A stretch of 64,000 nucleotides of DNA from Saccharothrix carnea (GTDB lineage: Bacteria > Actinomycetota > Actinomycetes > Mycobacteriales > Pseudonocardiaceae), in NCBI RefSeq assembly GCF_003014735.1, contig NZ_PYAX01000007.1:372001-436000 (forward strand). The letters run 5' to 3'. Below are positions 32,704-41,254 of this stretch, in pieces. How positions within the stretch are numbered: the first letter of the stretch is position 1; each line of letters begins with the position of its first letter. Made by a program: the position numbers and the translations under genes. The notes beneath the pieces are model-generated. The model saw only the letters and a program-made list of their open reading frames with translations. It made no database searches and was not told where the DNA came from.

Positions 32704-33605
32704 TGGCGGACTGGTTCGCGGCCAACACGTGGCAGAGTCCACACTGGACAATCGCGGCACTGTTGGCGCACAAGGGAAGTCGCACGGTCAGCGTGGTCCT
32801 GCCCGCGCTGGACGAAGAGGCCACGGTCGGCGATGTCGTGGCCGTGGTGCGCCCGCTCCTCGGCACGCTCGTGGACGAACTGGTCGTGATGGACTCCGGC
32901 TCCACCGACGACACCGCGGCACGTGCCGCCGCCGCGGGTGCGCGGGTCGTGCACCGGACCGACGTGCTGCCCGAGCTGGAGCCGCGTCCCGGCAAGGGCG
33001 AGGTGCTGTGGCGGTCGTTGGCGGCCACGACCGGTGACCTGGTCGTGTTCCTCGACTCCGACCTGGTCGACCCCGACCCGGACTTCGTGCCCGCCCTGCT
33101 CGGGCCGCTGCTGACCCGCGACGACGTGCACCTGGTGAAGGGCTTCTACCGGCGCCCGCTGCGGCTGGAGAGCACCGGCGGCGGCCGGGTCACCGAGCTG
33201 GCGGCCCGACCGCTGCTCAACGCCCTGCGGCCCGAGCTGGCCGGTGTCGTGCAGCCGTTGGGCGGCGAGTACGCGGGCACCCGCGCGTTCCTGGAGTCGG
33301 TGCCGTTCGCGCCCGGCTACGGCGTCGAGATCGGCCTGCTGCTCGACGCGCACGCCCGGTACGGGCTGGACGGGATCGCGCAGGTCAACCTGGGTGTGCG
33401 CAAGCACCGCAACCGGGACCTGCGCCAGCTCGGGCCGATGGCGGCTCAGATCACGGTCACCGCGTTGCGCCGGTGCGGAGTGCCGGTGCAGTCGTCCACG
33501 CTGACGCAGTTCGTGCCGTTCGACGGCGAGTGGCTGCCGTCGCCGGTGGACGTGCCCGCCGAGGACCGGCCCGCCATGCGCTCGGTGCTCCAGCGGTCGC
33601 GGTAG
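32703..33605 (+). CDS. gpgS: Glucosyl-3-phosphoglycerate synthase
   Basis: A 300-residue GT81 glycosyltransferase that transfers glucose from a nucleotide sugar to 3-phosphoglycerate, the first step of glucosylglycerate and methylglucose lipopolysaccharide synthesis. VSVVLPALDEEATVG starts the GT-A fold, MDSGSTDDT binds nucleotide, FLDSDLVDPDPDF supplies the metal-binding DxD, and GGEYAGTRAFLE binds acceptor. ATG 32703 is within TGATG. The last 160 bp are also coding for cydC on the other strand. Confidence 0.92.
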   Translation: MADWFAANTWQSPHWTIAALLAHKGSRTVSVVLPALDEEATVGDVVAVVRPLLGTLVDELVVMDSGSTDDTAARAAAAGARVVHRTDVLPELEPRPGKGEVLWRSLAATTGDLVVFLDSDLVDPDPDFVPALLGPLLTRDDVHLVKGFYRRPLRLESTGGGRVTELAARPLLNALRPELAGVVQPLGGEYAGTRAFLESVPFAPGYGVEIGLLLDAHARYGLDGIAQVNLGVRKHRNRDLRQLGPMAAQITVTALRRCGVPVQSSTLTQFVPFDGEWLPSPVDVPAEDRPAMRSVLQRSR

Positions 33606-34990
33606 TACCCGGGCACCTCCACCAGCTCGGCGTGCGTGCCGTCCTGGGTGATGTGGCCGTCCTCGAACACCAGGACGCGGTCGAAGTCGACCAGCGGCGC
33701 GAGCCGGTGCGTGACGAGCACGACCGTGCCGCGGGCGTGGTCCAGGACCTGGCGCAGCACGGCGTCACCGTGTGCGATGGCCAGGCCTTCGACCGGTTCG
33801 TCGAGCAGCAGGACGTCCGGGTCGGCCAGGAGTGCGCGCGCCAGCAGCAGGCGTTGCCGCTGACCGCCGGACAGGGCCTCCCCGTCCTCGCCGACCGCGG
33901 TGTCCCACGGCACGTCCAGGTCCACCAGCTCCGCTACCCGGTCCAACTCCTCCCGTGACGCGTCCGGCCGGGCCAGCCGCACGTTGGCCTCCGCGGTGGC
34001 GTGGAAGACGTGCGCGTCGTCCAGCACGCCCTTGGCGACGCCGGGGTGCGCGGCGGCCAACGCCCGCAGGAACGTGCTCTTCCCCGCACCGCTCGCGCCC
34101 ACCACCCCGACCCGGCCGACAGGCGGCTGTACTTCTCGGACAGGAGCCTCCACCGCCCGCAACACCTCCCGCACCCGCCTGACCGATCCCCGCACCTCGG
34201 CCCACCGCTGCGCGGCCGACGTCAACGGCACCGCCACCTCCAGCACCGCGACCGAGCCGAGCACGACGTGCGCCGGCGCTGCGGTGTGCAGCAGCACCAC
34301 CGCCACGCCGAACTGCACCACCACGGCCACCGCCGCCAACACCGCCGCGCCGGCACCGCCCCGCCGTTCCCGTTCGGCCAGCGCGTCGACCACCCGGCCG
34401 GTCGCGTCCAGCTCGCGGTCCAGCGCGCCGAACGCGGTCAGCTCCGCGGCGCCGTCCAGCAGCACGACCGTCCGTTCCGCCAACTCCGACCGCAGCGGTG
34501 CGAGGGCCTTCAAGTGCCGTGAAGCCAACGCGTAGGCGGCCCACGGGAGGATGAATACCGTCGCCGCCAACCCGACCACCAACGGCCACGCGAAGCCCGT
34601 CGCCAGCAACGCCACCGCACCCACCACGACCGCCACCGCGCCGGGCAACGCGCAACGCAACAACGCGTCCTGCACGGAGTCCACATCGGACACGAGGCGG
34701 GTGAGCGCGTCACCGCGGGGGAGGGGACGGCGCAGCAGCGCCTCGTACACGCGGCCGCGCAGGTCCGCCAGGTGCCGCAGCACGGCGGAGTGCCCGGCCA
34801 GCCGTTCCGCGTACCGCAGACCGCCCCGCGCCAGGGCCAGCGTCCGCACCGCCACGATCGCCACCGTCAACGCGGACAGCGGTGGCTGCTCCGCGGCACG
34901 CATGATCAGCCACACAGCCGTCGTCATGAGCCCGATCCCGGCGAGCTCGGCCGCCACCCCGGCAGCCACCGCGAGCACCAGTCGCCTCAT
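33446..34990 (-). CDS. cydC: Thiol-reductant ABC exporter subunit CydC
   Basis: A 514-residue half-transporter that exports cysteine/glutathione-type thiols to allow haem insertion into cytochrome bd. The six-TM domain occupies residues 1-285; the nucleotide-binding domain has Walker A GASGAGKST, signature LSGGQRQR and Walker B VLLLDEP. The natural end of the domain (RDRWSTER) is followed by about 40 residues of low complexity that lie antisense to gpgS. The ATG overlaps the cydD stop. Last gene of cydABDC. Confidence 0.88.
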   Translation of the reverse strand: MRRLVLAVAAGVAAELAGIGLMTTAVWLIMRAAEQPPLSALTVAIVAVRTLALARGGLRYAERLAGHSAVLRHLADLRGRVYEALLRRPLPRGDALTRLVSDVDSVQDALLRCALPGAVAVVVGAVALLATGFAWPLVVGLAATVFILPWAAYALASRHLKALAPLRSELAERTVVLLDGAAELTAFGALDRELDATGRVVDALAERERRGGAGAAVLAAVAVVVQFGVAVVLLHTAAPAHVVLGSVAVLEVAVPLTSAAQRWAEVRGSVRRVREVLRAVEAPVREVQPPVGRVGVVGASGAGKSTFLRALAAAHPGVAKGVLDDAHVFHATAEANVRLARPDASREELDRVAELVDLDVPWDTAVGEDGEALSGGQRQRLLLARALLADPDVLLLDEPVEGLAIAHGDAVLRQVLDHARGTVVLVTHRLAPLVDFDRVLVFEDGHITQDGTHAELVEVPGYYRDRWSTERMAGRSSAGTSTGDGSHSPSNGTNCVSVDDCTGTPHRRNAVTVI

Positions 34991-36771
34991 CGTCCCGCCC
35001 CCGCCTCGCTGAACTCCACCACCCGGTCCACCTCACCGAGCACCACCGGCCGATGCGCCACGACCACCGCCGTCCGCCCGGCCACGAGCCGCCGCGTCGC
35101 CCGCAACACCGCCTCCTCGGTCCCGCCGTCCAACCGGGACGTCGGCTCGTCCAACAGCAGCAACCGCGCGTCGTCCCGGACCAACGCCCGCGCCAACGCC
35201 ACCCGCTGCCGCTCACCGGAGGACAACGGGTGCGCCGCGTCCACCAGGTGCGCCAACCCCATCTCCGCCGCCGCGCCCCGCACGTCACCGGAGGACCCCA
35301 GCGCGATGTTCTCGCCGACCGTGCCGGGGAACAGCGTCGGCCGCTGCGGAACCCACGCGACCTGCCGCAACCACGACTCCCGGTCGATCTCGCGCAAGTC
35401 CACCCCACCCACCAGCACCCGCCCCGACGCGGGCGTCACGAACCCCAACAACACCGCCAACAAGGTGCTCTTCCCCGCCCCGCTGGCCCCAACCAACCCG
35501 ACCCGCTCCCCAACCCCGACCCGCAACGACACCTCCCCCAACACCTCCCGCCCCGGATACCTGACAACCACCCGCTCCACCACGACCTCGGCGCACCGCA
35601 GATCGGGCGCCCGCACCCGACCAACCCTCACCACCACCCGCCGCCCGGGTTGTCCACAACCCGCACCCACCTCGCCGAGCTGTCCACAACCCGCTCCAGC
35701 CGACACCTTTATGTCGTCCTTCCCTGGCAGTATCGAATCCGGGGATCCCCCCGGCGGGGACGCCTGCGCAGCCAGGCACTCGGGCGGGGGTGCCTGTGCG
35801 GCCAGTCCGTCGAGCGGGTGCGCCTGCGCAGCCAATCCCGCCGCCGGCGATGTCTGCGCGGCCGATCGCTCGGGCGGGGCCTGCCCGTCCACAGTCCCGG
35901 CCACAGCCCGCCGCGCCGCCACCGCCTCCAGCACGGCCAGCCCCTCGGCCGACGCGTGGAACCGTGCACCGGCGGCCCGCAGCGGCAAGTACGCCTCCGG
36001 TGCCAACAGCAGCACCAGCAGCGCGACCTGCAGCGTCACCCCACCGTGCAGCAGCCGCAACCCCACCGGCACCGCCACCAGCGCCACCGACAACGTCGCC
36101 ACCAACTCCAACACCAACGCCGACAGGAACGCCACCCGCAACGTCCGCATCGTCGCCGCCGCGTGCGCCCCCGCCATCGCCCGCACCGTCCCCGCCTGCG
36201 CCGCCGCCCGCCCGAACACCTTCAACGTCCCCAACCCGCGCACCACGTCCAGGAAGTGCCCGCCGACCACCGCCATCCCCGCCCACTGCGCCCGCGTCCG
36301 GTCCCGGGTGTGCATCCCGACCAACGCCGCGAACACCGGCACCAGCGGCAACGTCACCAGCACCACCACCGCCGACGCCAAGTCGGCGAACGACAGCCGC
36401 ACCACCACCGCCACCGGCACCACCGCCGCGACCACCACCTGCGGCAGGTACCCGGCGAAGTACGGCTCGACCGCGTCCACCCCCTTCACCACCAACGTCG
36501 CCACCGACCCGGCCTGCCCGCCTGACCCGGCCGAGTCACGCAACACCCGCTTCCGCAAAGAGGCCTTCACCGCGGCCGCGAACCGCTGCGTCACGACCTG
36601 CCCGCCCCACACCACGAACCCGCGCACCACGACCACCGCCACCAACCACCCCGGCGACCACCCACCGGACAGCACCAACGCCAGCACCTCGGCCTGTGCC
36701 ACCACCACGACCGCCGTGACGACCGCCAACACCGTCAAGACGACGACATACCGCCGGTCAACGTGCCGCAC
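34987..36771 (-). CDS. cydD: Thiol-reductant ABC exporter subunit CydD
   Basis: A 594-residue half-transporter partner of CydC. The TM domain is at about 1-285. The NBD from about 385 has Walker A GASGAGKST, signature LSSGERQR and Walker B LLLLDEPTSRLDG. The linker between them (about 290-375) is unusually long and holds four 10-residue repeats of the AAQAxPxxGL type, then a repeated GAGCGQ motif. The repeats look like recent replication slippage in 30-bp units. Overlaps both cydB (14 bp) and cydC (4 bp). Confidence 0.88.
   Translation of the reverse strand: MRHVDRRYVVVLTVLAVVTAVVVVAQAEVLALVLSGGWSPGWLVAVVVVRGFVVWGGQVVTQRFAAAVKASLRKRVLRDSAGSGGQAGSVATLVVKGVDAVEPYFAGYLPQVVVAAVVPVAVVVRLSFADLASAVVVLVTLPLVPVFAALVGMHTRDRTRAQWAGMAVVGGHFLDVVRGLGTLKVFGRAAAQAGTVRAMAGAHAAATMRTLRVAFLSALVLELVATLSVALVAVPVGLRLLHGGVTLQVALLVLLLAPEAYLPLRAAGARFHASAEGLAVLEAVAARRAVAGTVDGQAPPERSAAQTSPAAGLAAQAHPLDGLAAQAPPPECLAAQASPPGGSPDSILPGKDDIKVSAGAGCGQLGEVGAGCGQPGRRVVVRVGRVRAPDLRCAEVVVERVVVRYPGREVLGEVSLRVGVGERVGLVGASGAGKSTLLAVLLGFVTPASGRVLVGGVDLREIDRESWLRQVAWVPQRPTLFPGTVGENIALGSSGDVRGAAAEMGLAHLVDAAHPLSSGERQRVALARALVRDDARLLLLDEPTSRLDGGTEEAVLRATRRLVAGRTAVVVAHRPVVLGEVDRVVEFSEAGAGR
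35649..35690. other. Two DnaA-box-like 9-mers inside cydD
   Basis: TTGTCCACA at 35650-35658 and CTGTCCACA at 35680-35688, spaced 30 bp, both fit the actinobacterial DnaA box (TTGTCCACA). They encode the repeated GCGQ part of the CydD linker. No AT-rich region or dnaA/dnaN gene is nearby, so an origin is excluded; titration sites or chance are possible. Confidence 0.35.
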
Positions 36772-37612
36772 GGGACATCCGCCAAGTCGCCCACTGGAAC
36801 ACCAGCACCAACGGCACCACCACGACCGCCGCCCACGTCAACACCCGCAACGTCGGCACATCGGCCATCACCGACACCGTCACCACCGACCGCGCCCCGA
36901 ACACACCCAGCACCGGCAACGCGCAAACTGCAGCACTGCAACAAAAAGCGACCAGATGCCGTCGCGATCGCAACGTTGCCCAAACCCCGCCAAGCAACCC
37001 CACCGCGACGACACCCGTCACCCCGAACGCGGGCACCGGCACGGACCCGGCCGTCACCACCGCCGCCACCACGAACACCAGCGACGGCAGCACGAGGAGA
37101 CCCGCGATCCGCACCGCCCGCTCCCGCAACCCACCGGACAACCGCCAGGCCAGGAACACCGCCCCGTGCAAAGAGAACAACACCGGCATCCCCGCGCCCC
37201 ACAACCACACCGGCCCGCCGAGCACCCGCCCCAGCAGCACACCCCACCCCACTACGACCACCAGCGCCCCGCCCACCAGCAGGAAATCCCACCCGGGCGA
37301 CCGCAACTGGACCGCGACCGTGAAGCACACCAGCCCGGCCAGCAGCACCACGAACACCGTGTGCTGCGACGACAGCAGTTCACCCTCCAACCGGGGGAAC
37401 GCCCCGAACAGCACACCCACCGCCGCGACCAGCCACACCTCGTTGCCGAGGAAGAACGGTGTCACCGCCCGCAACACCTCCCGCCGCGACCGCTCGTCCC
37501 TCCCGACCAGCCGCAACACCACCCCGACCCCGTAGTCGAACCCGGCCAGCGCGAAATAGCCGCAGGTCAGGAACGCCAGCAGAAAGACCCAGACACCTTC
37601 CACGACACACAC
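36758..37612 (-). CDS. cydB: Cytochrome bd oxidase subunit II (short)
   Basis: A 284-residue membrane subunit with about eight helices. Family marks are CGYFALAGFDYGVG (GFDxG), TPFFLGNEVWLVAAVG (GNEVW) and FGAFPRLEGELLSSQ. It is 60-95 residues shorter than usual CydB (about 340-380). It supports assembly and stability of the quinol oxidase with CydA. Start GTG 37612, or GTG 37603, which has the better GAGGGG spacing. It begins 3 nt after the cydA stop. Confidence 0.85.
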   Translation of the reverse strand: MCVVEGVWVFLLAFLTCGYFALAGFDYGVGVVLRLVGRDERSRREVLRAVTPFFLGNEVWLVAAVGVLFGAFPRLEGELLSSQHTVFVVLLAGLVCFTVAVQLRSPGWDFLLVGGALVVVVGWGVLLGRVLGGPVWLWGAGMPVLFSLHGAVFLAWRLSGGLRERAVRIAGLLVLPSLVFVVAAVVTAGSVPVPAFGVTGVVAVGLLGGVWATLRSRRHLVAFCCSAAVCALPVLGVFGARSVVTVSVMADVPTLRVLTWAAVVVVPLVLVFQWATWRMSRAAR

Positions 37613-37615
37613 CCC

Positions 37616-38788
37616 TCACAGCACCGGAACGAGTGGCGACACCGGCGCCTCATCGGATTCGGACGACGCCGGCCCCCGCCGCGCCAGCCGGGCGATCAGC
37701 ACCCAGTCGGCGACCGCCAGCACCGCGAACACGCCCGTGAACGCGATGAACGACACGAGCATCTGGTCCCGGCTGACGTGCGACATCGCGTCCTGCGTGG
37801 TCAGCACGCCCTGGACCAGCCACGGCTGCCGACCGACCTCGCGGAACAGCCACCCGCCGATCGCCGCGACGAACGGCAGCGGGATGCCGACCACCATCAG
37901 GTAGAGCGGGAACCGCAACCGCACCACCCAGTCGCGGAACAGCAGCGGCACGGTCACCCAGCTCACCAGCAGCAGCACGAACCCGATCTGGATCATGAAC
38001 CCGAGGCCCATTCCGTCGAGCGCGCCGACCGTGTCGAGCTTGTCCGGCTGGTACCGCTCCACGACCGGGAACTGCCCGAACCCGAACCCGATCAGCATCG
38101 GCGTGGCCAGCGCGGTCAGCACCACGCCCAGCCGCAGCGACCGGCGGAAGAAGTCGACCTCCGCCGTGCGCCGGATGAAGTGGTAGGCGCTCACCCCGGT
38201 CAGGAACACCCCGCCGACCGTCAACGACGCGAAGCACACGTGCAGGAACGCCGTGCCGAACGTCGGATTGGTCACCAGCGCCGAGAAGTCGACCATCCGC
38301 AGCACGCCGTCACGCAGCTCGTGCCCGGCCGGGTTCTGCAGGAACGCGTTCGCCATCATGATCCAGAACGCGGAGGCGAACGCGGTCAACGCCACCAGCC
38401 AGATCAGCGCCAGGTGGACCCACTTGTCCAGCCGGTCCCACCCGAAGATCCACAGGCCGAGGAACGTCGACTCCAGGAAGAACGCCACCAGCGTCTCCAG
38501 TGCCAGCGGCGCGCCGAACACGTCGCCCGCGAACGTCGACAGGCCCGACCAGTTCAGCCCGAACTGGAACTCCATGACGATGCCGGTCGCGATGCCGAGC
38601 GCGTAGTTCACCACGTAGAGCCGACCCCAGAAGCGCGTCATCCGGGCGTGCACGGGGTCGGCGGACAGCGTGGCCCGGGTCTGCATCACCGCCACCGCCG
38701 TCACCAGTCCGAGCGTCAGCAGCACGAACAGGAAGTGGAACGACGTCGTGGTGGCGAACTGGAGCCGGGCCAGTCCGAGAGCATCCAT
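37616..38788 (-). CDS. cydA: Cytochrome bd oxidase subunit I, compact form lacking most of the Q-loop
   Basis: A 390-residue quinol oxidase subunit (E. coli about 520). The high-spin haem His is in the first helix (TTTSFHFLFV), the b558 His in FLHVCFAS, the Met ligand probably in LDGMGLGFMI, and GRQPW is intact. The residues RYQPDKLDTV lead almost directly to the Met helix, so the extracytoplasmic quinol-binding Q-loop, about 100 residues in E. coli, is nearly absent. Oxygen reduction with quinol is still expected, but by a different quinol-site geometry. First gene of the operon. Confidence 0.9.
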   Translation of the reverse strand: MDALGLARLQFATTTSFHFLFVLLTLGLVTAVAVMQTRATLSADPVHARMTRFWGRLYVVNYALGIATGIVMEFQFGLNWSGLSTFAGDVFGAPLALETLVAFFLESTFLGLWIFGWDRLDKWVHLALIWLVALTAFASAFWIMMANAFLQNPAGHELRDGVLRMVDFSALVTNPTFGTAFLHVCFASLTVGGVFLTGVSAYHFIRRTAEVDFFRRSLRLGVVLTALATPMLIGFGFGQFPVVERYQPDKLDTVGALDGMGLGFMIQIGFVLLLVSWVTVPLLFRDWVVRLRFPLYLMVVGIPLPFVAAIGGWLFREVGRQPWLVQGVLTTQDAMSHVSRDQMLVSFIAFTGVFAVLAVADWVLIARLARRGPASSESDEAPVSPLVPVL

Positions 38789-38876
38789 GGGTAGGCACAG
38801 TATATGTAGGCAGACAACTCAACATCAGGGATGTCCCGGATTCCTGCCCTTGTCCTGATCAGTAGAGTGGCTACCC
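38789..38876. promoter_or_regulatory. Divergent cydA/padR promoter region
   Basis: Minus strand: TATACT (38804-38799) about 10 nt before cydA ATG, with TGATGT 17 bp upstream as a weak -35. TAGGCA is repeated 16 bp apart (38792, 38808), and ATGT...ACAT half-sites flank 14 bp, the kind of dyad PadR regulators use. A near-leaderless TAGAGT box precedes padR. A PadR operator here is inference. Confidence 0.45.
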
Positions 38877-39215
38877 ATGAAGTCCGACGCGTTGCGGGGC
38901 CATCTCGACGCGCTCCTGCTGGCCACCCTCGACGGCGGCCAGCTGCACGGCTACGCCATCATCGAGGCGTTGCAGCGGCGCAGCGGCGGAGCCCTCGACC
39001 TGCCCACCGGCACCGTCTACCCGGCCCTGCGGCGGCTGGAGACCGCGGGTCTCGTGGCCAGCGAGTGGAGCACCGTCGGCGGCAGGCAGCGGCGCACGTA
39101 CCGGCTCACCAAGGCCGGCCAGCGCGCGTTGGCCGCCGAACGCACCGCGTGGCGCGAGTTCACCACCGCGATCGAGGGCGTGCTCGGAGGTGGGCCGTGG
39201 CCGGCGCAGACGTGA
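38877..39215 (+). CDS. PadR-family transcriptional regulator
   Basis: A 112-residue short PadR with the winged helix GHLDALLLATLDGGQLHGYA, then LPTGTVYPALRRLETAGLV (recognition helix and turn) and the wing RRTYRLTKAGQRAL. Homologues usually repress an adjacent gene set and themselves. The next gene, a membrane protein with a DUF1700-like prefix, overlaps by 19 bp, the common PadR/membrane-protein pair. It may also control divergent cydA. Ligand unknown. Confidence 0.88.
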   Translation: MKSDALRGHLDALLLATLDGGQLHGYAIIEALQRRSGGALDLPTGTVYPALRRLETAGLVASEWSTVGGRQRRTYRLTKAGQRALAAERTAWREFTTAIEGVLGGGPWPAQT

Positions 39216-39874
39216 TCGACGACTACGTTACCGCCCTGGACCGGCGGCTGCGCGGACCCGACCCGGTCAAGGGCGACCTGCTCGCCGAAGCCAGGGACAG
39301 CCTCCACGACGCCGCCGCCGCGCACCGCGACCGGGGACTCGGCGAGGAAGCCGCGCAACGCCGCGCCGTCGCCGAGTTCGGCCCGGTCACCGCCATCGCA
39401 CGCGAGTACCAAGGGCTCCTCGGCCTCGCCTACGGTGCCCGCACACTGCGGTCCGTGATGCTGGTCGTGCCGCTGGCGTACGTGATGTGGGAGCTGAACC
39501 GCAAGTTCTGGATCGGCGCCTGGAACGACTTCGACGCCCCACCGCCCGACTGGTACCTCACCATCGCCCGCCTCAACGACGACGCGGCGTGGTTCGTGGC
39601 CGGCGCGGCGGTCCTCGCGCTGCTCGTCGGACGGCGACTGGCCCGCACGACGGTCAGCACGGTGACCCTGGCCCGGCTCGCCGGTGTGGTCGCCGTCGTC
39701 GCGGTCGGCGTGTCCCTGCTCGGCAACGTCGCGATCCTCGCCGCCACCGCCTACCTGGACGCGGCGAGGCTGCTCATGTCGCCGCCGGTGGCCGGCGCGA
39801 CCGTGGTCTCGTTCGTCATCGCGCTGCGACTCGCCGTCCTCGCCCGGCGCTGCGTGGCGTTCTCGTCGGTTTGA
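39197..39874 (+). CDS. PadR-partner membrane protein (permease-prefix-like)
   Basis: 225 residues. The N-terminal 75 form a soluble helical HAAS/DUF1700-like prefix (VIDDYVTALDRRLRGPDPVK, EAARDSLHDAA-like). Four membrane segments follow: SVMLVVPLAYVMWEL, AAWFVAGAAVLALLVG, LARLAGVVAVVAVGVSLLG and VVSFVIALRLAVLAR. GGAGG is 6 nt before GTG 39197, inside padR. Likely regulated by PadR; its function is unknown, and it has no transport motif. Confidence 0.75.
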   Translation: MAGADVIDDYVTALDRRLRGPDPVKGDLLAEARDSLHDAAAAHRDRGLGEEAAQRRAVAEFGPVTAIAREYQGLLGLAYGARTLRSVMLVVPLAYVMWELNRKFWIGAWNDFDAPPPDWYLTIARLNDDAAWFVAGAAVLALLVGRRLARTTVSTVTLARLAGVVAVVAVGVSLLGNVAILAATAYLDAARLLMSPPVAGATVVSFVIALRLAVLARRCVAFSSV

Positions 39875-39899
39875 CCGGCGCATGTGTCACGATCGTCCT

Positions 39900-40268
39900 G
39901 TGACCTCAGCGCTCATCTACATCGTCGTCATGGCGCTCGTCGCGGCCGTGGTCTTCCTGCTGGCCGCGCTGGTGTTCGGGCGGGGCGAGGAACTGGCGCC
40001 GCTGCCCCCGGGCGCGTCGCCGACCCGCCTCCCGTCCGACGACGTGACCCCGGACGACGTGCGCGACCTGAAGTTCCAGCAGGTCCTGCGCGGCTACAAG
40101 ATGACCGAGGTCGACTGGGCGCTCGCCCGCCTGGCCGACGAGGTCGACCGGCTGCGCGCCCGGGTGGCCGAACTGGAGGCCGAACAGGGCGTCGACCACC
40201 GGGTCGCGCCCGAACCCGACCACGTGACGCCCGACCCCGAACGGGAGCCGGAGCATGACCCGGCTTGA
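39900..40268 (+). CDS. DivIVA-domain membrane protein (Rv1209-like)
   Basis: A 122-residue protein: one TM (ALIYIVVMALVAAVVFLLAAL), a Pro-rich stretch, then VTPDDVRDLKFQQVLRGYKM, the DivIVA N-terminal motif, and a short coiled coil WALARLADEVDRLRARVAEL. The length equals Rv1209 (122 aa), and the order gpgS ... Rv1209 ... tagA is kept. Probably polar or septal in mycelial growth; function is inferred from the domain. Overlaps the SRPBCC gene by 14 bp. Confidence 0.8.
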   Translation: MTSALIYIVVMALVAAVVFLLAALVFGRGEELAPLPPGASPTRLPSDDVTPDDVRDLKFQQVLRGYKMTEVDWALARLADEVDRLRARVAELEAEQGVDHRVAPEPDHVTPDPEREPEHDPA

Positions 40269-40668
40269 CCTGCGCGTCGAGGTCGAGGCACCGGCCGGGA
40301 CCACCTGGGCGGCGCTGACCGACTGGGCACGGCAGGGCGAGTGGATGCTCGGCACCACCGTGCGCGTGACCAGCGGCGACGGCGCGAGCGAGGGCAGCGG
40401 GCTGGCGGCGTTCACCGGCCTCGGCCCGCTCGGGTTCACCGACACCATGCGCATCACCGCGTGGGAGCCGCCGGTGCGCTGCGCCGTCGAGCACACCGGC
40501 CGGCTCGTGCGCGGGACCGGCGAGTTCGTCGTCGTCCCCCGCGGCGACGCGCGCAGCGAGCTCGTCTGGTCCGAGGACATCGCGCTACCGCTCAACCTGG
40601 CCTTCGCGCCCGGTGTGGCATGGTCGCTGCGCCGCTTCGCCGCCTTCGCCCGGGAGTACCCCGCATGA
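40255..40668 (+). CDS. SRPBCC-family protein
   Basis: A 137-residue protein with the SRPBCC/polyketide cyclase fold: RLDLRVEVEAPAGTTWAAL begins the first strand and helix, GLAAFTGLGPLGFTDTMRIT the middle and GTGEFVVVPRGDARSELVW the last strands. Such proteins bind hydrophobic ligands. Between the DivIVA-like gene and tagA, with overlaps on both sides, so it belongs to one operon. Ligand unknown. Confidence 0.78.
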   Translation: MTRLDLRVEVEAPAGTTWAALTDWARQGEWMLGTTVRVTSGDGASEGSGLAAFTGLGPLGFTDTMRITAWEPPVRCAVEHTGRLVRGTGEFVVVPRGDARSELVWSEDIALPLNLAFAPGVAWSLRRFAAFAREYPA

Positions 40669-41213
40669 CCGACCTCGTCCGCTGCCCGTGGGGCGACAGC
40701 ACGCCCGACTACATCACCTACCACGACACCGAGTGGGGCGTGGAGCTGCGTGGTGAGGCGGAGATGTTCGAGCGGATGGCCCTCGAATCGTTCCAGTCCG
40801 GCCTGTCCTGGATCACCATCCTGCGCAAGCGCGAGAACTTCCGGGCCGCGTTCGCCGGCTTCAAGCCCGAGCTGGTGGCCGAGTTCGGACCGGCCGACTT
40901 CGACCGGCTGATGGCCGACGCGGGCATCGTCCGCAACCGGGCCAAGATCAACGCCACCATCAACAACGCCCGCGCCGTCGCCGAGCTCGACGTGCCCCTG
41001 GACGACCTGCTCTGGTCGTTCGCCCCCGAGCACCACGAACGCCCCGCCACGATCGCCGACGTGCCCGCCGTCACACCCGAGTCGAAAGCGATGGCCAAGG
41101 AGCTCAAGCGCCGCGGCTTCGTGTTCCTCGGACCCACCACCTGCTACGCGCTGATGCAGGCCACCGGCATGGTCGACGACCACATCGCGGCCTGCTTCCG
41201 CGCCACCTCCTAG
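40665..41213 (+). CDS. tagA: DNA-3-methyladenine glycosylase I
   Basis: A 182-residue base-excision enzyme that removes 3-methyladenine. Family hallmarks are RCPWGDSTPDYITYHDTEWG at the N-terminus and FERMALESFQSGLSWITIL (aromatic pocket). The Zn-snap ligands (Cys at the start, and CYALMQATGMVDDHIAACF) are present. It corresponds to Rv1210. ATG 40665 overlaps the upstream stop. End of the operon. Confidence 0.92.
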   Translation: MTDLVRCPWGDSTPDYITYHDTEWGVELRGEAEMFERMALESFQSGLSWITILRKRENFRAAFAGFKPELVAEFGPADFDRLMADAGIVRNRAKINATINNARAVAELDVPLDDLLWSFAPEHHERPATIADVPAVTPESKAMAKELKRRGFVFLGPTTCYALMQATGMVDDHIAACFRATS

Positions 41214-41254
41214 CGGCCACTACGCGTCGGCCGGCCACAACCCGCGAACAGGCA

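Noticed and set aside
35649..35690. Replication origin from DnaA boxes
   Set aside because: Only two boxes, inside a gene, with no AT-rich unwinding region and no dnaA, dnaN, gyrB or rpmH nearby.
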